A stretch of DNA of 64,000 nt. It comes from Xiphydria camelus (taxonomy: Eukaryota; Arthropoda; Insecta; Hymenoptera; Xiphydriidae). Position 1 is the first letter of the stretch. Each line of letters begins with the position of its first letter. The notes below the pieces were generated by a model. The model ran no database searches. It worked only from the letters and a program-made list of their open reading frames with translations, and was not told the DNA's origin. The stretch lies in assembly GCA_963678675.1 (NCBI GenBank), contig OY783195.1:23212387-23276386 (forward strand), given 5' to 3'. Below are positions 1 through 11,420 of this stretch, piece by piece. Both the position numbers and the translations under genes were made by a program.

Positions 1-2598
1 GTATCAAATCGATGCGTTAAAAAATTTCATTGATATAAATAAATAATTACTTGCGACCTCGCAAGTAATTTTCAGTAGATCCAACTAATTCGTTTTCTCT
101 GTGTATCTTTTGATCATGCAACAGACGAAGTCAAACAGGCCGCTTCGTTTTGTCGGAGCAGTTAACGTAATAGTTCCCGAGAATACTTTTCACTATGTTT
201 ACACAGAAAGAAATAATCTAAATAATAATCTGTTCAGTAGATACTAGGAGATAACCTGCCGTCCGGGCACCAGGGGACTCTGAGTTTTTTTCGAAATACA
301 GTTTCTATCAAACTATTACTTAAAATGATGCTATTAAAAAATTAAAAAAGGCTCATCATTTTGTTAAGAAATAACAATAGAACATTTACAGCATTTACTT
401 GCGAATCTCTTGAAATTACAACGCAGTGAAGTTAAGCACGAACATCAACTTCTGGGACCAGATAGATATAAAGAAAAGGTTCTCCTTTACGAACATAATG
501 ACACTAGCTATTGATACTCCGTATCTAAAACTTTTTAATTATGAGGTATCAGCGTGCATATATACTTTTATTTCATTACGCTTATTTTGAAAGGTATTAC
601 TAGAGAGAGTGTCCGGTACTAGGTGCCGTCCGACGCTAGGGGAACTCCCCCAACATTCTGCGACCCATCGATAACGCGCATTACGTCGGTCGCACGAACG
701 TGCGAGAGAATTCTCTCCCCTTCAAAGATACGGAGAAATAACCGACGCGGAATAATGCAAAACGAAACTCACTCGCAGTGTTACAATTGCGACTGAAAAG
801 CTGGAATAATCTTTTCTTCGGGTTGTCAAAAATACGCATACTTTTTGCAGGCATTCGTCGCATCTTTCACGCTAAGCTCTTTCCTCGCGTGCTGTACAAT
901 CGCGACGATCTGCATCGCTATAAGAATTCGTCTTCGATCGCGTCTCGCATCGTCTCTCGAGTGCGACGGATAAGAAGTACCTACGAGGAAACGGGCGATG
1001 AAACAATGCGGAAATAAACAGGAAACGCGGGAAATGAAAGAAAACCTTCATCCGGAAGAATCCCTCCCTCGCGCACACCCATCGACCATTCTCGATCTTC
1101 CGCGGGACGATTCCGGGCCTCGAGATAACTTTCCGGGACGTTGAGAACCCCCCGGCAAAAGCTCTCACGTGCAGTGAAATCACGCGAGAGGCGACCGATA
1201 CTCGGGGAATTCGTTCCAGCGTCGTCGCACGCGGCGACGGGGAAACTTTGATGCCGCGAGGGTCGCTCGCTCGCGCGCGCGCGTGGACGAGGGAATTGCG
1301 TTTTACTGCCGTGAATCTAATTTCCTAGGGCGGCCCTCTCCCAGTGTCACCTCGCTCGCCTCTTCGGGGTGGGTTATTTCGAGGGTGGCCCGACGACTCG
1401 ATTAGCGACGATCGCGTATAGCACCGTGCGTCCGACAACGCGCGGACCGCCGATCGCCCGCGGCCGACGCTTCGCCGCGCCGCAAGAGCGAAACGCATCA
1501 ATCGCGCCCGCCGCGCGGAAGCCGAGCGCGGTACCGTCGTCGTCGCGAAAGTTGGACAAGAAGTCCCGCGCCGTTATCGAGCGCGCGGCTCCCGTGTGCG
1601 TCTCCGCCGCCGGGATTTATACAGGACAACGTCGTTAAAACCGTCGCGAGGAATTAATGCGAGTCAGCGCGTGAACGTAAGAATGCGACGTGACGACCGT
1701 AGCTTTGTTACCGGGGTAGCGCGCGACCCGTTGACGAAGAGCGAGTATATTATAGGGGAGGGTCCGGGGCGACTGTGGGAAATGAAGTAATTAAAAAAGC
1801 TGCTTATTTTGCTACTACCGGGGAGCCTCGTCTCTCGAGGGGGTCGAGGGGGCGCGCGTGAAAGCGCTCGCGGCTCGCGCGAAAGCTACGAATAGCGAAA
1901 GCTCTCGCGAAAGGCGCGCGCGGCGACGCTCGTCGAGTGCATGTCGGTGCGAATCACGCGCGGGGTTCAACGAACAGACTTCCGGTCTCGCGTGTAGCGC
2001 AGCGCTTCGTCGCGATGCTCTTCCGCGTACTTTTCCTTGGCGTAGGATCAGTGTCTGAGTGGGGGGGATGGAGGAAGCTGAGTTCGACTGACAGCGGCGC
2101 GTCGGCGTCGTGACTTCGGGTATTGCTCCCCTTCTTCTCGCGATGGCTGGTTAATAAGCTTCTCTCGAAGGGTCAATAACATTTCTTTTTTTCCTCCGCA
2201 ACCGCGCGCCGACAAAGAACTATAAACGCTGATTATACGAACTCGTGCGACTACTGCGCGGCTGCACGCAGTGCGGGGTTTGATTTTCTAATAACGAGAC
2301 CCCCGCGCGCGAGCGGCTGCCGAACGGAGAATCGCTGCGGGGAATTAACATTCGCTCTGCGGCGAGTTTGAGATTCCGAGTCATCCCTTCGGATTGGAAT
2401 GCCGGAATAACGTAGAGAGAGAGAGAAAGAAGGAGGAGGAGAAATAGCCGGAGTATGTGTGCAGAGGGAACGAGAGAAATGACGAGGGAGGGAGTTAATT
2501 TGAATCTGGGGACGAATGAGTGGTCCGTGTACTTTTCTCTTCGTTTTATTCTTCTTTCATATTAACGAACCGCGTTAAGTCTTTGGTTGCTTGAGTAC
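1..2598. other. Gene-free stretch with CpG-rich core
   Basis: No exon, RNA gene or transposon end is recognised here. Positions about 1190-2400 are markedly GC- and CpG-rich (alternating CG run near 1270, GA-rich run near 2415), unlike the AT-rich surroundings. In Hymenoptera such patches often mark promoters or first exons, but no convincing open frame with a splice site is visible. A short imperfect direct repeat built around TGCCGTCCG followed by AGGGG occurs at about 257-282 and 623-648; its origin is unknown. Confidence 0.5.
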
Positions 2599-2697
2599 AC
2601 CGTATGTTTAACGGCAAACCGATCGCGTGCCGGGATCTCGAAATTTGACTTCAGCGGTGTTTGGAAGGTGCTCGAGTCAGAAGAGTGAAAGAGCGTA

Positions 2698-3527
2698 ATA
2701 CGAGAGATACACGGTCAAATTTATTTGCAAATATGTTTGCAAAGTGATTTGACCCTTTCAGCACACACGTTCCGACAAATAAGCAAACAAAATTGCAACT
2801 TTTATTTGAATAGTGAGTTAATCAGAGAGCGTGTTGTATGTTCATATTATCTGTTAATATTGCAAGAAAATGTGTAGTAAGGGAGGCATATGAAGGGTTT
2901 CTTTCAAAAACAACATTTGTCAAAAACGCCAATCCATGTAGTATTGGTAATAATACCTACACTTTCGTTTTATCTAGCCGTGTAGTGGTGCCTACTCTTT
3001 CATTATATTATAACGAAAGAGTATGCACCACTACACGGATAGATACAACGAAAGAGTAGGCATTATTACCAATACTACAGGGATTGGCGTTTTTGACAAA
3101 TGTTGTTTTTGAAAGAAACCCTTCCTATTGGCTTTAATGATAATTTCTCGTACACGTCGCTTTTAATTTGCCATAATTCGGGCAAACTTTGATACATTTG
3201 AAAAAAAACTCTGCCACTTTTCGTTGTTTGGAATCGCCATATCGTTATTGCACAATATGTGTTAACTCGACCAGAGACAATTTAAAACGACGTTAACCTT
3301 GACATAAGCTACTTTTATTTGATGAAATATTTTCAAACAGTGCCACACACGCGCAAATTCTCAGCTCGTAAAAAGGACCCACCCGTACAAAATTAAGAAC
3401 TTTTGATTTGATCAAATGTGTTCGCAAACATTAAAACTTATTTGCAAATAACGCCACACACACTCAAATATCACTTATTTGCAAACATATTTGCAAATAA
3501 ATTTGACTGTGTAAGTATGGTTCGTAT
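2698..3527. mobile_element. TA-flanked TIR element inserted in the palindrome
   Basis: This 830-bp element begins ATACGA and ends TCGTAT, followed inward on both sides by a near-identical inverted block containing GTCAAATTTATTTGCAAAT. It is flanked by TA on both sides (2696-2697 and 3528-3529). The undisturbed arm of the host palindrome reads GCTCTTACGC at 3985-3994, which is the pre-insertion site in complement with a single TA. The TA duplication fits Tc1/mariner-type insertion. No transposase is present, so it is non-autonomous. Confidence 0.85.
2892..3124. repeat. Near-perfect 233-bp hairpin inside the TA element
   Basis: Arms of about 110 bp pair around a centre near 3008. The outer arm starts GAAGGGTTTCTTTC and returns as GAAAGAAACCCTTC at 3111-3124. 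Only a few mismatches and one- or two-base indels are seen. It could be a fold-back MITE nested in the larger element or its own internal inverted repeat. If transcribed it would fold into a long hairpin RNA. Confidence 0.85.
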
Positions 3528-4088
3528 TAAGAGCAAAAAGTGTCAAACGACTGATTTCCTGGTAGCGGTCAATTCAGGAGAACGAAGCGTCTAACCTAGA
3601 AATCGTGAATTTGTTAATAATTGTGAGTAATTTGTAGAAGTGATAAGAAATAATCATTCGGGTTTCCTCGATGAAATTCCCCAAGTGTTTAGAAACCGTT
3701 ACATGTGAGGACATGTAAGAAAACCGTCAAAGACTTCATGAAAATTGTCTAACCTACTCGTTGTGCACTAACACTAAATATCAGTGGAAGGGGAAGCAAA
3801 AGTTATTGGCAAATCAGATACCGGTTTTTAAACACTTGCGGAATTTCATTGAAGAAACCCGAATGATTATTTTTTATCACTTCTACAAATTACTCAACAT
3901 TTTTCACAAATTCACGATTTCTAGGTTAGACGCTTCGATCTCCCGAATTGACTGCTACCGGGAAATCAGACGTTTGACACTTTTCGCTCTTACGCAGCGC
4001 ACTCTTCTGACTCGAGCACCGTCCAAACACTGCCGAAGTCAAATTTCGAGATCTCGGCACGCGATCGATTTGCCGTTAAACATACGGT

Positions 4089-6008
4089 ATGCATTCTGAA
4101 CGTGTCGCGGATCCATGATCGGTAATCATCGAATAAACAGAATGTGCTTCCTGAATAATCCCGAGCAGAAATTTCACCAGTAGGAGACATCGGAAACGGA
4201 TCAGATGTACTGCGGGGGGTTCTGATTTACGATATTTATGATCAGATTTGTGGATACAATTCTGATCCATAGAACTGTGTCACGTTGAAGACAGTTACGA
4301 CTGTCCAAAATCTAGTCAGATGACGGGGATTCAATTCTGATAAGAAATTTCGATATGAAACTGATCGAATTTGTATCGTATGTAATCTCGTTTTGAATCG
4401 CAGATCAGATTCTCGTCTGGTGATTCGGATATTATTTTGGTCAAAAATTCCAGCTAATCGGATTCGGATCAGATATAGTCTCATTTGGAATATCCAACCT
4501 GTCATGTCCGTATCGCGGATCAGGATTTTCTAATCCAATCCAGATTGCAAATCGCATTACATTTCAGATCCGAGTCTGATCAGACATTCGGATCAGATTT
4601 TGATTTGTATAATAGTTCGAATCTGATATAAATTTCTACTCGAGATTCGATCGAGATAATTTCACATAAGGCGTCAAACTTTTCCATTTGGGCGATACAA
4701 CCAATTTTATATCTACATATAGGTCGAATCGGTTGATAAAATGTCGAAGAGAAAATTAAATCGCACGCGTCGTGTGACGCAATTCGAATCGCCATGAGCA
4801 ACCACCGCTTTGGAAGTTTCCTTTCGCGGTTTGGTAATCGAATTAAAATGAAAATTCCTCATTAACGGAGTGTAAAGAAAGAAAGGATCGAGGGGAAGAG
4901 AGGGAAAGTGTCTAAAGCCGCGACGGCTTCGCGCGAGAACAATTTTGATGAAAGGCACGGGATGACCGGGAAAGTTACAGTTTGCGAACTTTCAGTTAAA
5001 TCGTTGTTCCTTCCCGCGCCACTGAAACAACAGACCCTCGTCGCCGATGAGGAAGGAGGTATAGGTACTTTAAGCGGTATAAGCGGTCCGTCAAAAACCG
5101 AACTTGGGCGGGCGCAGGGAGGGGTGGGCTTTATGATCTCCGCTCAAAGAGCTTTTCGCCGATACCCCGCTCATTTTACGTATACCCACACTTCCGAACT
5201 CCTCGCGCAGCAGCCGCAGCGGAGATAAATTCGGAGAAGAGAAAAAGTGAGCGATTTCTCTTCGTCCAGTCCACCGCCCCCCCGCGTCTGCTTCCACGTC
5301 GGCGAACTCTCGAAAAGGGCAATTTTCGCATTCCCACAATTCGAGATCCACACGGGAAGAGGGAACGTTACGCGAACGGGAGATACCGGAGGACAAATAA
5401 GACGAAAATTGATACATTTTTTTTACATCATCGTGCGCAGGAAAAAAAAGCGGTGCAACTTGGAATGCTTTCGATAGCGCCTTCTACCTGTACCATTGGC
5501 TGTCGCGGCAGTCGAGAGCCGAGCGAGATACTTCGCTTTATCGCGTTTTTTATCCTCGCTAATATTAAAAGCTCGAGGGCCCGGTGCAAATTCTCAAGCG
5601 CTTCGGTAGCTCGAGGACTGTCTATAGCACCTCGGAAGTAAAGGTGCTTTAGAAGGAGTCGAATGTCACCCATCGATTCGAGAGTCGACATCTGAGGAAG
5701 GCTAGGTATCCAATTTAATTCGTCCTTCGTCATTCTCCGCACAACGCTCATGCGAACGTTACTTTTTATACGGTCGAAATACGACGCTTTGCCGGAGCAG
5801 CGCGTGGATCCGACGGAAAGAAACTCGTTTCGCGAATGGGAAATTTTACAAACTTCTCGCGTGGAGTTGAGACAGAAAAAGGCGTATCGTGTAATTAAGC
5901 TCGCGTTATTTTTACTGTTAAAAATTCTTATTCTATGTAAAAAGTTACGTGATATGTTCACCGTATATTTTAACCTCCTAACCTGTAATGCTATACAGGA
6001 CGAGCCAC
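4089..6008. other. Gene-free stretch with an ATCAGAT-rich patch
   Basis: Positions 4196-4620 are saturated with variants of one word, GATCAGAT or its complement ATCTGATC (for example at 4199, 4241, 4404, 4467, 4576 and 4592), often joined to GATTCGGATC. The rest is non-repetitive AT-rich DNA, with a CpG-rich part around 5040-5400. A long minus-strand frame at 5428-5961 opens on GTG, has no recognisable domain and is not called. Confidence 0.5.
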
Positions 6009-6092
6009 AATTGTATCGGTCATTTCAGAAACAACACATGTTAGTAGGTAATGCCTACTGACATGTGTCGTTTCTGAAATGACCGATTCAAT
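6009..6092. repeat. Short strong hairpin, miRNA-precursor sized
   Basis: An 84-base inverted repeat: ATCGGTCATTTCAGAAAC on the left pairs with GTTTCTGAAATGACCGAT on the right, continuing through ACACATG and AGTAGG to a five-base loop. There are few mismatches. The size suits a pre-miRNA-like stem, but no known miRNA seed was recognised and a tiny fold-back MITE is equally possible. Confidence 0.7.
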
Positions 6093-6868
6093 TAGTAGGT
6101 ACTCTTTTTTATATGCTTTTCTTGAAAAATAGAAAATAATAATTTGTCTTCTTTACCGTCTTCCTACGGGAAGTATAATTTGCGTTAATCATACTTAAAT
6201 TTATTCAGTTGGAAAATACGTCTAGTTGAGCAATAATGTCGGATAATTTGAAGGAATGCTTCTGAAAAATAAAAATGTTTAATATCAACTTTATGTTAAG
6301 GATTCGTCGCGTTTGATTTATACGATCTCTTTAATCTTTTATGCCGATTAGCTGAGTCAACCTGATAAAATTCTCATTTCAATTTATAGCTCGAGCTCTC
6401 TCAGTGTAACCTGACTTTTCGTTTCATAATCTTCTCAATGTCCGCGTCCTCAGTTTTCGGATATCTAAGATATGGATGTATAGTAAACTACGCAGAGAGA
6501 AAGAATTCGTACGTTTTAATAATCACGAAACGAAATAAACTAGCAATTGTAAGGTAATCTCTCATCCATTTAGCTATAGGATTTAAAACTTTGAACCGGG
6601 AAACCTGGATATCGAGAAAAGGGCGCCGAAACGATGAATTCTACAGCAATCGTACTAAACGCTGGTGAGCTGTCACAATGGATAAATGTGACATCGATCG
6701 CAATACGACAATCCGTTAAAAATTTACCTACAAAATGAAAAAGCTTATAGAAATTGTTGCAATTTTGCGATGAAACGTGGAACATCCATTAACGAGAATT
6801 TTACATCGACTCAAATTAGTCAAACGATCTCTTTGCACATGAGAGATAGATAGGTACGTAGAACTCTG
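6093..6868. other. Non-coding, nothing recognised
   Basis: AT-rich DNA without a supported exon, transposon end or tandem repeat. Short frames lack splice context or domain content. Confidence 0.5.
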
Positions 6869-7060
6869 CTGGTGCCAAAAACGAATGTTTTTTTTCGGTC
6901 AAGAATATGACATAATTACAAGATCAAGCTATAATTTTCTTTGAATGAGAAAATATTTGATAGGCTTAAATAATTATTTACTTTTGTGCAGAAAAAATTT
7001 GATGTCCCGGCGGAGATGTTCTTGTATCAAGAATATACATTCTTCAACCAAGAATCTCTG
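6869..7060 (+). repeat. Dispersed repeat, copy A
   Basis: This block is clearly related, in the same orientation, to 15967-16165. Both share CTGGTGCCAAAA at the left, then GATCAAGC, then TTTGATAGG, and TTTTGTGCAGAAAAAATTT further on. Copy A lacks the CACTGAGA terminus that precedes copy B. It is non-coding and probably a decayed MITE. Confidence 0.65.
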
Positions 7061-9239
7061 TATTCAGGAATCTAAAAATTTTCAAAATCCTAATATTCTT
7101 GGTTTGAGAAATATACTTCTCATACTCTACTATGTATTTTTCTCACAATCAATGTGATGAGACGAATAAATTCTTAATTTTAATTTATTGTTGCGTTGTT
7201 AATAAATGTAGTATTTTCTACAAGAGTAGATACACTAAGAAGCAAAGTAGTTGTGACAACTATTTTGGACTCAACTGCTTCAGTTTTATAATCAGCACTA
7301 GTTTTATATAGTTATCGCAATAATTCTATTGTTCCGGTAACTAAAAATAATTACAACTATAAAAACTGGCGCTAGTTACCAAACTTGAACAGTTTAATGG
7401 AAAATAATTGTCACAACCACATTTCTTTCTTTCAGTATGTCGTAAATGGAAATAAAAAATTTGGCAACATCCCTTCACTCGAAGTACAAGCGCGTGACAC
7501 ATTCCTGAGAATACCGTGCAAACTGCAACGCGTTAGAATAAACCTTGCGCCGCAACAAAACGTGTCTCGCAGTCGGAATAACGAACAGCATGAAGTAGCC
7601 TTAGCCATCACATAATCCCCAAAATCCTGCGTACCAACAATAACTTTCAAAGAACTTCGTACCACGTTTAAAAGAGATTCCTGCGGATTACCATTACTTC
7701 CGCCCGAGATACCCGAATATCTTACGGGAGAAGAAGGAGGGTGGGAGGAGGGAATGAAAATCGATCCACAATAATCTATTTCAATTTGCAGTAAAGCATT
7801 ACAAGGGAGACCACGGTGAATGAAATCTTATCGATCCCGGGTCTGAGAGACGCCGTTATATTAAGTAATGCGTAGCTAAAAGAGGGGGAAAGAACGACCC
7901 GGCTGGGCTCGAAGCCTGACCCGATGTAACGAGCGTTTACCATCGCACCGTCGCAACTGTAACGATTCTTCCTGTTGCCCCGTCTGGAGTAGAGTACTCT
8001 TCGTCCATTATATCGCAGCCGACGTATTCGCCCGCTTCGGATGCAATGCCAAGATTGCACAGTCGCGCGGAAATCTCGCGAGGAGACGCGAGGATCGCAC
8101 GAATACTCGACGAGAGATTCCACGCGTGGGGGGGGGGGGGGGGGGGGGCGAACATCTCGTACAACGCGATTATAAGCGAATTTCGGAGAGACAGGAGAAT
8201 GCTAGATAGCATACGCTAGTTTAGCCCTTATATAGGCCAGACTGGATTGTGTACTTTTAAAGTAGGGTCCTCAGCAGGGACTTCACGAGTAGCTGTTAGT
8301 ATGGGCCTGATTGGGTCCCAGTTATTTTCAAATTTACAAGTTAGTGTATTTTATTGCCATTAAGCGACGGCGCTGGGTTCCCCGTAGATTCTGTTACCAC
8401 GACAGAAGTTTCGTTAATATATAGTGACTATAAATCTATCTGTATTTGCGTAACAAAAATGTATGCTGCAGTGATAAAAACAATCTACCGTACCGACGTT
8501 TTTCGCAATCGTTACAGTAACTATGAGAACAAGTATTTTGGCGTGGCAACCAATCCGGGTTAACCAATGAGCATCTGTTGTGGAAACAAGTTTTTCTCTC
8601 TGAGTGTAGCATTGGCGGAAGGGATGAAATTTGTAGATATAGTTGAATATAAAATATTGAATATTATTGTAATACTATTATGATTAGCAGGACAGTCTTT
8701 AGAAATGGAATTATCTATTTTCGCTCACTTGATGAGTAATCTCCGGAATTCCAAAACATCGCAATTTTCAGCAAGGAATAAAATTTATAAAGCGATGGGT
8801 GATACATTATCTGATACGAAGGAATGCCACTGTCACCGATCTCATATATATAATACGTAAGTGAAATTATTTCAAAATTAAAACCTTAATATAAAAAAGA
8901 TTTATTTAACAATAAAATAAACTACATGAGGAAGAGGTGGGTGTGGGTGATAAATTAATGTTTGGAAATTGTGCATCGAAAAAATTCCTCGTCGGGTCCT
9001 CACTCGTCCCATGTTTCATTTCAGGGAAGAAATACAGACCCTAAAAAATTAGCAGGGCTAAAAACTTGGAACCCCCACAAAAATGTCTCCTCGGGAAGGT
9101 GCAAGCCGATGGTAACGCGTCTGAGGAGCAACCCGAGTAGTCTATTCCACCGGGTCGTTATTGCTGTTCTCTTAATTCGAATTCCGCCGTGCTACGTAGT
9201 CATCCGGCTGGAAGAAAATACCGTTCTCCTTGCCTAACG
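7061..9239. other. Non-coding stretch with a poly-G tract
   Basis: No gene is supported. The stretch contains a run of about 21 G at 8128-8148. An imperfect inverted repeat at about 7298-7375 (CACTAGTTTTATATAGTTA against TAACTATAAAAACTGG) could be a small decayed MITE. A plus-strand frame at 8962-9237 shows no recognisable domain. Confidence 0.45.
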
Positions 9240-9900
9240 AGAATCGCGAGTGCGCGCGTGGTGCACGGGGTCACACACGTCTGGTAATATCAAGTGCAAA
9301 GCCAGGAAGTGGGTAATCCGGCGTAGAAGTTGTTCATACGCTGGAGGGAGAGAGAAAGAGACAGGGTGGTCGAGGGATTGAAGGAGGGGGTGGGGTTAAA
9401 GCGAGACCATTTTTCAGAACTTTTTCCGATGCACGCGCGCTATCAGTTCTCCCTCTGTTCATTCGCGAGCGCACGTCCGGCCCAGTCGTGCATTTAATAT
9501 TAATAGAGTGCATAGAGGCGCCCGCCTCGGTCTCTCGAAGTGGGAAAGTGACTTGAAATATATGTACGTGGGAGCCGTTCGCGTCTGTAACGTATAACCG
9601 AGCGCATCTGTAACCATTCGCGCGTACCGCGCGTTGAGGCGTTCCCGGCGCGCGCGCGTCCGTGACGTATAGCGCGAGGAAACCGATGCTGAAATTGCCA
9701 ATGTTCCGCCGACATTGAGTTTCGACCCGACCGACGCGTCGCGTCGGTTGTCCGGCTATCGCGTAGCCGAGCTCCGATTCTTTCGGACGGTCCGCGGCAT
9801 TGCGCCGGCGTTGAATGATCGCGGGCTGGACACTGGCCGAATCGAATAAGCGAGATTCGGGTCTAATGTACTGGCGCGGTGTTATATAAATACTTTTCCG
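9240..9900. other. CpG-rich patch, possible promoter
   Basis: Composition changes abruptly to CpG-rich. An arthropod initiator-like TATCAGTTC lies at 9441-9449, with GCACGTCC about 27 bases downstream, loosely like a downstream promoter element but not in exact register. It could be a promoter or 5' untranslated exon, for example of the beat gene 26 kb away. No coding exon is visible, so this is only a suggestion. Confidence 0.25.
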
Positions 9901-10939
9901 GTTCCGATGTGCGGCTATCTTCGTGCACTGAGAAAAATCGTACAGGTTGCAACGGCAATGCTAGTACACTATACTGTTTATTGTAAATATACAGTAAAAT
10001 TTATTGGTCTTTTTGTGTAGAACTCAAAATTCCACTTTCTATCTGCAATGAAAATTCCGCACAAAATCCTATTTCCTGTTCATACGAGCCCCTTAAACCT
10101 CATCCCACTCGTCCCAATTCGTACTACAAATCACCCAACAACTGACCCCAGAAAAGACACTTTGTCCCCAACGCGCGCGCAGAAAGACGACATTACTTTC
10201 GATCCCCGCTCGCCCTCAAAGGCTAACTCCCCGCCGAAAAGTCCGAACTTCCGACAGTCGATACGTTTCAGCCAAAATAAGAGAGAATCGTCCGTCAGGG
10301 TGAAATCTCGCTATCTCAAACTTCGGGAATCAGTCGACATTGAACAGCACGAATATTAATTCACTTTCTAATGGGATAATCGTATAGCGTATATATTCAA
10401 TTTTAAATACATTTTCCAAAGTTCCATTATGTACGTATTCAAGTACATCATTCCCCTTCAAGGCATTTTCCATTTTCCGTTAAAATACCTTGAAGGATAC
10501 TCGACCCAGTCCTGTCTGTATCGACGAGCAGTCGTTACCGTACCCTTTTTTCCCATCATTATCGCCGTTATTCCTATAAAAAGGACCCTCCAATCGACGT
10601 CGAGGTCTTCCTCCTGCAAGACTTGTTCGTTTCCCCGCCAGGGTTCGTTTTACAAACGTACCCCGTGAACTCAAGCGCGGGTCGCTATATATAAATTATT
10701 ATACATGTATGTATGTATACGATACGGGCGGTACAACGCCGCTTTTCGACGATCGTTCCCCGATAAAATTCAGGTAATCTCAATTCGTCCCACGCTGACG
10801 AACAAAGCATCCGCATTCGCTCCCTTTCAGCCGTATTGCATCGGGCTAGTCAATAGAGGGTTCCCATCTGCCGCAGTTATCAATTTGCCAAATTGCAAAT
10901 CAATACCGAATTCCCCCGTTGAAGATGCTGCGGCACTAT
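9901..10939. other. Non-coding stretch with a solo MITE end and a small hairpin
   Basis: CACTGAGAAAAAT at 9926-9938 matches the terminal signature of several elements in this window (15955, 13396, 44340), but no partner end is clear. A 42-base hairpin lies at 10455-10496 (CCTTCAAGGCATTTT against AAAATACCTTGAAGG). Frames at 10048-10359 and 10705-10941 have no recognisable content. Confidence 0.45.
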
Positions 10940-11420
10940 AGGGCCGACGGATGTGTAACCATCCGTCGTGCAGGCCTGCGGTATCCTCGTGGTATTTTAC
11001 CCGCGCCTACCGATCCTCGTTGAAACACTAGTGGTAGCTTTCTCGTCCCTTTTCCGCCCCTCCGGCTTCGGCTCCTCTATACGGAGAGGACTACTTATAT
11101 CGAAATAGAACAGAGAAGGGGAGCACGCCGGGTCTCTTCTCTATCGAAGTATAGGGGTATAACCCAGGGTTGGGCTAGCCAGGAAATACTTTCACGCCAA
11201 ACCCAACTGGATTACCGCGGAGGGAAACACTTCCCGGCGGGTAAATCAGAATCAGTCGCTGTACACGTGGAGTGAAACGTTATGGAGTCCGAGCCACTCC
11301 AAGTTAAGCCATTTCTCGCTGAACCCGTTTCCAGTGACAAACTTTGCGCCAAGTTGAGGATCAATACGTAGGTGCCTTCGGCTACGTTTGGTGTCCGAGA
11401 GGAGAAAATAGATTTGAAGA
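10940..11420. other. GC-rich structured non-coding block, unassigned
   Basis: About 480 bp of GC-rich sequence stands between AT-rich flanks, with several local inverted pairs: ACGGATGTGTAACCATCCGT at 10949-10968, CTCCTCTATACGGAGAGG at about 11072, and CCAGGGTTGGGCTAGCC matched loosely by a following AACCCAACTGG. It has no open frame and does not match rRNA or tRNA patterns that I know. It could be the untranslated part of a retroelement or a conserved non-coding element. Confidence 0.3.

Larger units (their letters stand above)
2599..4088. mobile_element. Long palindromic MITE, interrupted by a second element
   Basis: The ends are inverted copies (ACCGTATGTTTAACGGCAAA at 2599, its complement ending at 4088). 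The right arm, about 3820-4088, is continuous. The left arm is in two pieces, 2599-2697 and 3528-3705, separated by the inserted element at 2698-3527. The loop is about 3705-3820. There is no coding capacity. It shares its termini and an internal block (TTGACTTCAGC, GGTGCTCGAGT) with the small palindrome at 52715-52884, so both belong to one non-autonomous family. The superfamily is not assigned. Confidence 0.85.

Noticed and set aside
430..470. 5S rRNA-like word GAAGTTAAGCACG
   Set aside because: Only the short word matches; the flanking sequence does not resemble 5S rRNA.
5428..5961. 177-residue minus-strand open frame
   Set aside because: It opens on GTG, shows no domain, no signal peptide and no splice context, and lies in non-coding DNA with overlapping frames on the other strand.
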